Of a stretch of DNA of 64,000 nt, positions 58,296-64,000 are shown piece by piece. This DNA is from Acetilactobacillus jinshanensis (GTDB lineage Bacteria; Bacillota; Bacilli; Lactobacillales; Lactobacillaceae). A program made the translations under genes and the position numbers. Each line of letters opens with the position of its first letter. The first letter of the stretch is position 1. The stretch is from the NCBI RefSeq assembly GCF_004359375.1, contig NZ_CP034726.1:496001-560000 (forward strand), read 5' to 3'. The notes under the pieces are model-generated. The model was not told the DNA's origin. It was given only the letters and a program-made list of their open reading frames with translations, and did no database searches.

Positions 58296-59276
58296 TTAGC
58301 CTTTGTAATTAACTAAATACTTACTGCGAAGTTGCTTAATTTGCTTATGAGTTAAGCCTAGACCGTTGGAACTAGTTAAGTAGTTATCCATGGTACCGTA
58401 CCAGGTTCGAATGCCCCAGAAGAAGCGGTTCATTTCAGCAGCTTTATTTCGGTATGACATCTTATGATCATAGTAATCAGTAATCATAAAGTCATTATAG
58501 ATGTGCCACTTACTAACGCCTAATGCGGATAAGTAAAGAGCGGCCATAATTCCGGTTCGGTCATCACCGTTAATGCAGTGGAAATAAATGGCACCGCTCT
58601 TATGATTTAGTAATTCCATAAAGACTTGATGATAAGCTTGTCGAGCGTGTTTCCACCTTAAGAATGACGTTGCGTACTTATAGATTTCACCACCGTAAGC
58701 TCGTTTAAATGGTGCAATTTTTTGTTTATCGGCACGGGTGTTCACTACCGCTTCAACGTATTTGACACCCAATGGATTTGGTTGATTAGGATGGTCTTCG
58801 TTCGGATCAGCGCCACCTTGGTGATGGTAACTACGTAGGTCAATCACTTCATTAATGCCTAGATCTTTTAAATGCTGGGTACCGTATTTTGAGATCTTAT
58901 GCAGATTAGCACCACGATAGACGACACCAGTCTTGGTCCACATGCCATGGCCGGCATAGTAACCACCCATGTCACGGCCGTTCCAACTGATGTGTGGGTA
59001 ACGATAATTTTGACGTTTATAAGCAGCTAAATTAACTCGATTAATCCAATACTTGCTGTCGCCCCGTTCAATGGGACTGTTATCATTTTTAACGGCTTGT
59101 GGCTGTTGATTAGCGATTTGTTGTTCACTTTCGTGCTGGGACGCACCTAATCGCTGAACTTGGACGTTCTGCTGGTTATTAGCCGGTTTGGAATTAGCAC
59201 TGGCCACGCTGGCACTTAATAGAAACGGTGCCATCAGCAAAGCACCGACGTATAGAGACTTCCTAAATGAATTCAC
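58296..59276 (-). CDS. Secreted tyrosine-protein phosphatase (Tyr_phosphatase3 type)
   Basis: A 326-residue exported phosphatase. GTG 59274-59276 gives MNSFRKSLYVGALLMAPFLL and a signal peptide ending near ASVASANS, with GAAAGGAAA upstream. An upstream frame exists but would bury the signal. The P-loop is FHCINGDDRTGIMAA (CX5R), preceded by VYRGANLHKISKYG and VIDLRSYHHQGG. Similar secreted phosphatases occur in listeria and lactobacilli; the target (protein, lipid or phosphoinositide) is unknown. Confidence 0.88.
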   Translation of the reverse strand: MNSFRKSLYVGALLMAPFLLSASVASANSKPANNQQNVQVQRLGASQHESEQQIANQQPQAVKNDNSPIERGDSKYWINRVNLAAYKRQNYRYPHISWNGRDMGGYYAGHGMWTKTGVVYRGANLHKISKYGTQHLKDLGINEVIDLRSYHHQGGADPNEDHPNQPNPLGVKYVEAVVNTRADKQKIAPFKRAYGGEIYKYATSFLRWKHARQAYHQVFMELLNHKSGAIYFHCINGDDRTGIMAALYLSALGVSKWHIYNDFMITDYYDHKMSYRNKAAEMNRFFWGIRTWYGTMDNYLTSSNGLGLTHKQIKQLRSKYLVNYKG

Positions 59277-59334
59277 AGTAATTTCCTTTCGGTAATGTTT
59301 TCGACACTGTTTAGGATAGCATATATATGGCCTA

Positions 59335-59372
59335 AAGCCCATTACAGCAAGCGTAACATTTGTAATGGGCTT
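59335..59372 (-). terminator. Probable terminator of thiD
   Basis: AAGCCCATTACA pairs with TGTAATGGGCTT, directly after the thiD stop and before the phosphatase start. Only TTT follows, so read-through into the phosphatase gene is possible. Confidence 0.5.
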
Positions 59373-59404
59373 GTCATATTCCAACATGTTTTAAGTCATA
59401 TAAA

Positions 59405-60205
59405 TTACACAAAATGATTAATCGGACCATATTCATGGCCAACGTTCAGTGGATTTCGGATTGCCTTATCAACGTATTCCCGAGCGTTCTTAATGGCATC
59501 GGTAACTGATTGACCCTTCGCTAGTTCAGCACAGATGCCTGCCGATAAAGTGTCACCGGTTCCGTTCTTACGTTTAGTCGGATAATATTTGCCAGCCAAC
59601 CAGAAATGATGATCATTCGACAATAAAACGAGATCCTTAACGATTTTCTGCTGAGGATCATGATGTGGGCCTTTGATGATGACATTATCGGCACCTAAAT
59701 TTTGAAGCCGATGTCCTGCCGTTAGCATGTCCTGATCATCATTAATTTTCATTTTAGCTAACGTTTGCGCTTCATAATAATTGGGCGTTAGGACTGTGGC
59801 GAGCGGAATCAACCGTGCTTTTAAAAGTTGAAAAGTGTTCGGATCTAATAATCGGGTGTTTGGATTATTCCCAAAGATTACGGGATCGACCACCAACGGA
59901 CCAAAATCATATCGCTGATAATTTTTAACGACCGTTTTAATTACACTGGCGTTAGCCAACATCCCGGTCTTAGATGCTTTGATGTTAAAATCATCGGCTA
60001 AATCTTTAAATTCTTGATCAATGAATGACGTCGACATAATTTGCTGAGCATGAACTCCGTATGAATTACCGGCTACGCAAACGGTAACGACTGAAGTCCC
60101 GTAAACTTTAAAGTGATCGAACGTCGCTAAATCGGCTTGCATCCCTGCGGCACCGTCGTTTTCAGATCCAGCAATCGTCAGAACTTGTGGGAATTGATTT
60201 AACAT
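59405..60205 (-). CDS. thiD: ThiD/PdxK-type hydroxymethylpyrimidine or pyridoxal kinase
   Basis: A 266-residue ribokinase-fold kinase. TIAGSENDGAAGMQADLATF is the N-terminal signature of ThiD, and NGTGDTLSAGICAELAKG holds the catalytic Asp region. Probably phosphorylates HMP or HMP-P in thiamine salvage; some Firmicute relatives act on pyridoxal. ATG 60203-60205 fits AAGGAAG at 8 bases. The IS200/IS605 element ends about 21 bases upstream of its start, so its original promoter has been displaced. Confidence 0.88.
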   Translation of the reverse strand: MLNQFPQVLTIAGSENDGAAGMQADLATFDHFKVYGTSVVTVCVAGNSYGVHAQQIMSTSFIDQEFKDLADDFNIKASKTGMLANASVIKTVVKNYQRYDFGPLVVDPVIFGNNPNTRLLDPNTFQLLKARLIPLATVLTPNYYEAQTLAKMKINDDQDMLTAGHRLQNLGADNVIIKGPHHDPQQKIVKDLVLLSNDHHFWLAGKYYPTKRKNGTGDTLSAGICAELAKGQSVTDAIKNAREYVDKAIRNPLNVGHEYGPINHFV

Positions 60206-60230
60206 TCTTACTGACTTCCTTATCAACCTA

Positions 60231-60464
60231 CTCCCGTCTAAAGGCGGGAGCATGATGGACATCACCCTTATGAATAGCACAGGGCAATCGGCCATCAGTA
60301 GATTAGCTGCGGGAGTTATCTAGAAGCCTTACGGCTTCCCCCGACAGAGCCTACTAAGCTAATCCATATTATTAAACTCTCTATAAGACTTTAATTCGTC
60401 AGCTGACTACGGTCTTAATCAGAGCAATACACGTATTACTCCAGACTTTAGAGAGCTGAGCTGT
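60231..60464 (-). ncRNA. Probable omega/re guide RNA region of TnpB
   Basis: The 230 bases after tnpB on the minus strand hold ordered hairpins, including GAAGCCGTAAGGCTTC (60323-60338), and end at the element boundary hairpin. In this family the right-end transcript forms the RNA that TnpB uses with a guide from the flanking sequence (starting near 60226, TAGGTTGATAAGG...). Boundaries are inferred. Confidence 0.6.
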
Positions 60465-61808
60465 TTATTCTGCAGCTCGATGAAATTCAAAGGTTAAATT
60501 AGGATGATTATCAAATTCTTGCGGAGTCCGTTTGCGTTTTAATCGAATTAGATTTTGACGTTGCTTCACAAGAATTTCCTTTTGTCCTCTTCTCAAGATA
60601 TTAATAGCCGCATTCTGATCACGAACATGATACGTCTGGCATCGAGGACAAGTCCATTTCCTGTCTACTAAAGTTAAATGACAGCCATTCTGTCTAGTAC
60701 AAATGAAGCCACAATGACTACATATTTGAGTAGTATAAGCAGGATTAACCAGGATAACTGTTTTTCCGTATAACTTAGCTTTGTACTGCAGCATCGACAA
60801 GAATTCACGCCAACCACAATCACTGGCTTTTTGAGCAATCTTATGGTTACGCAGGATATTAGAACTTTTTAGATTTTCAGCAACTATCAAATCATGGTTC
60901 TCGATCAGTCTAGTCGAAATCCGATCTAAGAAAGCTCTTCGTTCATTTTTAATGTAGCCATAATACTTAGCACAGCGTTTTCTAGCCCGTTGATATCCTT
61001 TATCAACCGTTAGGTTGATGTGATGACTTTTAGCATAACGTCGTCTACGATTTTCCCGCTGCTGCAGGAACTTTAAGTACGGTAATCCATGAGTGTAGAA
61101 CTTAGGGTTAGAGACTTGATGCCCATAATTATCCATAAGGGAATTACAGATGTTCAAGTCGATTCCAATAGCAGAGTGAGTCTGCGGCTGATAGGATTTA
61201 AACGGTGTGTCACTAGCTAATTGTAGGGAAACCCAGAATTTATCGGTCGCATCCTTATAAATCGTAACGGTACCAATTAACGTATCGTCAGGCATTTTAC
61301 GGGTTGTGCCTAATGTGATTCTGCCAAGGACTGGTAATACTAAGTGCCTGTTATCAGTAAAATATATATTGGACTTGCGTTTCCCTTTAGATTTCCAGGT
61401 AATCCTCGATGTCTGATATTTCCATTCATAAGGATGGTCTTTTTTACGATGGAATTGAGGCTGTCCTTGTAGGCCACTAGCGTGGTTCTTATAAGCCAAG
61501 TTATTCGATTGATTTGTCTTGGCAAAGTTCAGACTGTCAATATACTTATCACGTAGCCAGCTAATTCGTTTTCGGACTACTGATTCATGGAGCGTGTGTT
61601 TATAATTAGCAATTATTTTTCGTTTAAGATCACCATTCCAGTAAGATGTATGTATAATCCACCCTAATTTGCGTTTATTAGCAATTAGATGATTATAGAA
61701 AGCTCGTCTCACATCGGCATTCACTTTAACAACCTGTTTTTGGGTATCCGAAGGATACCAACGGTACTTAGCACCAAAATGATACTGTAATTGTGACATT
61801 GATTTCAT
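60465..61808 (-). CDS. tnpB: RNA-guided nuclease TnpB (IS605 OrfB)
   Basis: A 447-residue TnpB. RuvC residues are Asp217 in IGIDLNICNS, Glu311 in IVAENLKSSN and Asp397 in RDQNAAINILRRG. The zinc ribbon has CSHCG (363, 366) and CPRC (387, 390). An HTH-like N-terminus (FGAKYRWYPSDTQKQVVKVN) is intact. It appears active. In known members TnpB cuts DNA next to a short TAM using the right-end RNA and favours retention of the element. Confidence 0.92.
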   Translation of the reverse strand: MKSMSQLQYHFGAKYRWYPSDTQKQVVKVNADVRRAFYNHLIANKRKLGWIIHTSYWNGDLKRKIIANYKHTLHESVVRKRISWLRDKYIDSLNFAKTNQSNNLAYKNHASGLQGQPQFHRKKDHPYEWKYQTSRITWKSKGKRKSNIYFTDNRHLVLPVLGRITLGTTRKMPDDTLIGTVTIYKDATDKFWVSLQLASDTPFKSYQPQTHSAIGIDLNICNSLMDNYGHQVSNPKFYTHGLPYLKFLQQRENRRRRYAKSHHINLTVDKGYQRARKRCAKYYGYIKNERRAFLDRISTRLIENHDLIVAENLKSSNILRNHKIAQKASDCGWREFLSMLQYKAKLYGKTVILVNPAYTTQICSHCGFICTRQNGCHLTLVDRKWTCPRCQTYHVRDQNAAINILRRGQKEILVKQRQNLIRLKRKRTPQEFDNHPNLTFEFHRAAE

Positions 61809-61908
61809 TTGAACTCACCTCTTCCTACACTTATAATTATACTGTGTCGATAGATTGATTACAATAAGCTATAATAACTATAATATAAGTGTTTAAGGTG
61901 ATATGTAT

Positions 61909-62370
61909 ATGGACAAGAAATACGATTATGACAATGCCGTTCACATGAGAAATTATGTTTATAACATCCATTGCCATTTAGTTTGGGCAACTAAATATCG
62001 CAATAAGGTTTTTACGACTCCAGAGTTAGTTCAAGGCATGGAGAAATTATTAAAGTACATCGCTAAATGTAGCCAAGTTAAAGTCGAGAATATTAAAGTT
62101 ATGCCAGATCACGTCCATATGTTAGTATCATTTAGGCCTAAGTTATCAATTACAACGATGGTTAGAACCTTAAAGGGCAACAGTGCTCGATACTTTCTAC
62201 GTAATCATCCGAAACTTCGGAAAGAACTATTCTGGGGAAATCATTTATGGTCACATAGCTATTATGTTGGCACCGTAGGTGATATGAGTAGAAAAACTGT
62301 TGAGAAGTACATTGACGATCAATACCAAAATAGCCCATATCCTGATTTAGACAAAAGAAAGCGAAAATGA
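61909..62370 (+). CDS. tnpA: IS200-type Y1 transposase TnpA
   Basis: A 153-residue HUH-Y1 transposase. The HUH motif is in VMPDHVHMLVSF and the catalytic Tyr in TVEKYIDDQYQ near the end. IHCHLVWATKYRNKVF is the typical start. ATG 61909 is 10 bases after AAGG; an alternative ATG at 61903 is also possible. It works on single-stranded DNA during replication. Divergent from tnpB. Confidence 0.92.
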   Translation: MDKKYDYDNAVHMRNYVYNIHCHLVWATKYRNKVFTTPELVQGMEKLLKYIAKCSQVKVENIKVMPDHVHMLVSFRPKLSITTMVRTLKGNSARYFLRNHPKLRKELFWGNHLWSHSYYVGTVGDMSRKTVEKYIDDQYQNSPYPDLDKRKRK

Positions 62371-62432
62371 CGAACTTCATCTCCCGTTTGAAAGCGGGAG
62401 TATTAGTTCTATTTTCGCTAAAATTCGATAAA

Positions 62433-62475
62433 TAAAAAAGCATTCTGTAAGCATTACTCGTACTTACAGAATACT
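62433..62475 (-). terminator. Terminator of pepN
   Basis: GTATTCTGTAAG...CTTACAGAATGC followed by TTTTTT on the minus strand after the pepN stop. Confidence 0.85.
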
Positions 62476-62503
62476 TTAATATGATTGATTTTAAAATGAA
62501 ATC

Positions 62504-64000
62504 TTATTTAATTGCTTTCATTACTTCAGCTTTCTGAGTTTGAATCAAGCTGACCTTATTAGCAACTGATTCTTCATCCAGAGTAATTTCACGGTCCAAA
62601 CCAGGAACGCTCTTCTTTGGATCAAAGAATGCTTTAAATTCAGCTAAGCGCTGTGGAGTATGGAAAATTCGCGAAATCAAAGTGATGTAGAACGAGAATT
62701 CCATGTCACCGCCAAGGGTCTTAACGAGCCATTTCCAGTTGGTACGGAACCAGTCCCAGTCAACTTGCTGGCCCTTTGGATTATCAAGGACACTGGCGAA
62801 CCAACTCCGGAGATCCTGCGGCTTAATGAAACTACTATCTTTGTAACTATTCATAATCTGATCTAAGATCTGCGGGTCACTAGCTGAGCAACACGCTAAC
62901 ATTAAGTCGGTCTTGTAGCTTGGATCAACTGTCGTTTCGTATTCGTGTTTGAACTGCTTGTATAGGTCTTCGCTACAGTAGTTCTTCATTTCATTAGCCA
63001 AGATAACACCACGGACGTCAGCTGATAACTTACCTGGTTCCTGACGATGTTCATCGAATAAATTGTGTAAGCCCTGCTTAGTAACTGGGTTGTTAGCATA
63101 CAGAGCTTCACGTAAGATCATCTTTCGAACCAAGTCGTCATCGTTAGTGTCACCATCATGATGCTGAACACCTAACCGGTTGAACTGGTCTGACGTTAGT
63201 AAGTCAAAGAATTCACGCATCTGCTTATCGTCTGCTGAATCAGGTGTAACGAAGTCCCTTAATTCACCAGCTAAGTGGTAAAGAGCCTGGTTAACGATGG
63301 CGGACTTGCTGTCTTTCAGCTTAAGTAATAACGGTACGACGCTAGCGTATGATACTTGATGAGCTTCAGCTAATAAGCGTGAATATTCAAGTAACTGTAA
63401 CTGGCCAACGTGACCTAACTGGTCGGCATGCTTAATGAGATCACTTAATAAGGTGTGGTCGTACTTAACGATAAAGTGGGAATTGTTGCCGACGTTCAAC
63501 ATTAACGGTTTGCCAGTGGCAACCCTTAAGTTTTCGTATTTGCCTAAGTTTAAGGTCTTGCTTTCCATGACTTTCGGTGCTTTGAAGTTGGCGTTTAACG
63601 GGATGTCCCACTGACGGCCAACGTCGTTACTCTTGCCGATGAAGAATTGCTTCTGGGATAAGACAACGTCACCGTCTTTATTAACGCTCATGTTAACGAC
63701 TGGGTAACCAGGTTGAGCTAACCAGGTGTGCATCAGTTTACCGATGTCCATGCCAGATACTTTGCCTAAAGCACTCCAAAGGTCGTTACCTTCGGCGTTG
63801 TGGTACTTATGGGTGTTTAAGTATAAGTTCAAGCCTTTTCGTAAGTTCTTGTCACCCAGTAAAGCACGAACCATGACTAACATTCGGGCACCTTTAGCGT
63901 ATACGATGGCCGGATCGAATAATTCGTTAATGTCAGCTGGCTTTTCAACGTGAACCTGAATGGCCTGGACGCCGTCGATGGCATCACGCTGTAGAGCTTG
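62504..64000 (-). CDS. pepN: Aminopeptidase N, C-terminal part (5' end beyond window)
   Basis: The last 498 residues of a lactococcal-type PepN, an M1 metallo-aminopeptidase that degrades peptides. The visible frame enters at the right edge with ALQRDAIDGVQAIQVHVEKP, then DPAIVYAKGARMLVMVRA (which follows the zinc-binding domain), LMHTWLAQPGYPVV, and the ERAP1-like helical C-terminal domain. The HExxH zinc site lies beyond the window. Complete at its 3' end, with a terminator. Confidence 0.93.
   Translation of the reverse strand, partial: QALQRDAIDGVQAIQVHVEKPADINELFDPAIVYAKGARMLVMVRALLGDKNLRKGLNLYLNTHKYHNAEGNDLWSALGKVSGMDIGKLMHTWLAQPGYPVVNMSVNKDGDVVLSQKQFFIGKSNDVGRQWDIPLNANFKAPKVMESKTLNLGKYENLRVATGKPLMLNVGNNSHFIVKYDHTLLSDLIKHADQLGHVGQLQLLEYSRLLAEAHQVSYASVVPLLLKLKDSKSAIVNQALYHLAGELRDFVTPDSADDKQMREFFDLLTSDQFNRLGVQHHDGDTNDDDLVRKMILREALYANNPVTKQGLHNLFDEHRQEPGKLSADVRGVILANEMKNYCSEDLYKQFKHEYETTVDPSYKTDLMLACCSASDPQILDQIMNSYKDSSFIKPQDLRSWFASVLDNPKGQQVDWDWFRTNWKWLVKTLGGDMEFSFYITLISRIFHTPQRLAEFKAFFDPKKSVPGLDREITLDEESVANKVSLIQTQKAEVMKAIK

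Larger units (their letters stand above)
60226..62406. mobile_element. IS200/IS605-family insertion element with tnpA and tnpB
   Basis: A complete-looking element with divergent tnpA (plus) and tnpB (minus). Both ends carry subterminal hairpins of the same design: CTCCCGTCTAAAGGCGGGAG at 60231-60250 and CTCCCGTTTGAAAGCGGGAG at 62381-62400. No terminal inverted repeats and no target duplication, as is normal for single-strand transposition. Both enzymes keep their catalytic residues. Exact cleavage sites cannot be fixed without an empty-site comparison. Confidence 0.85.

Overview
The window looks like chromosome of a low-GC, AT-rich member of the Lactobacillaceae. The basis is the gene content: archaeal-type PEP carboxylase, carbamate kinase, two C26 gamma-glutamyl hydrolases, CAP-domain and secreted tyrosine phosphatase proteins, a T-box and a lysine riboswitch. 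AGGAGG-type ribosome sites and frequent TTG/GTG starts fit. I cannot name the genus. There is no rRNA and no CRISPR array.

Layout. 1-3.3 kb: an alanine-type leader peptide and attenuator controls an aminotransferase and an amino acid permease (partial, runs off the left edge), followed by an RNase HI-like gene and msrA. 3.3-11.9 kb is accessory in character: many small hypothetical and membrane genes, tRNA-Ser, a tyrosine recombinase with a small HTH gene, and a frameshifted gene. 12-20 kb: transporters (one under a lysine riboswitch), two cytoplasmic papain-fold hydrolases, MgtC, DUF805, a frameshifted tag, murI and fRMsr. 20-26 kb: tRNA-Val, a GRP-type sugar porter, MarR, an XRE-ImmA/IrrE pair with operator repeats, and a DnaD-like protein. 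26-33 kb: adhP, an unusual LigA with no zinc-finger cysteines, and a Tyr T-box operon (NhaC-like gene, frameshifted, then tyrS). 33-42 kb: a secreted protein, nicotinamidase-like, adenosine deaminase-like and SDR genes, two tandem sugar porters behind a perfect cre site, recA and an N-terminally extended recX. 42-47.3 kb: asnS and PEP carboxylase, each preceded by promoter, two tRNA-Asn genes, a leader peptide and an attenuator; then carbamate kinase. 48-60 kb: 5'-nucleotidase, CAP protein, MFS, pnuC, upp, a C26 hydrolase behind a Cys-rich leader, a secreted phosphatase and thiD. 60.2-62.4 kb: an intact IS200/IS605 element (tnpA, tnpB, probable guide RNA). The right edge holds part of pepN.

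The most striking theme is amino acid control. Six transcripts in 64 kb carry amino-acid-sensing leaders. Two are standard for Firmicutes (T-box Tyr, L-box Lys). Four look like classical ribosome-stalling attenuators: short translated leaders rich in Ala (aminotransferase and permease), Asn (asnS), Asp/Asn (PEP carboxylase) and Cys (gamma-glutamyl hydrolase). Each has competing hairpins and a terminator. Two of them lie directly downstream of tandem tRNA-Asn genes, suggesting a duplicated tRNA-leader cassette that links tRNA-Asn supply, its charging enzyme and oxaloacetate/aspartate supply. Several genes carry single-base frameshifts (11.4, 18.05 and 31.85 kb); whether these are biological or assembly errors cannot be decided from the sequence alone.
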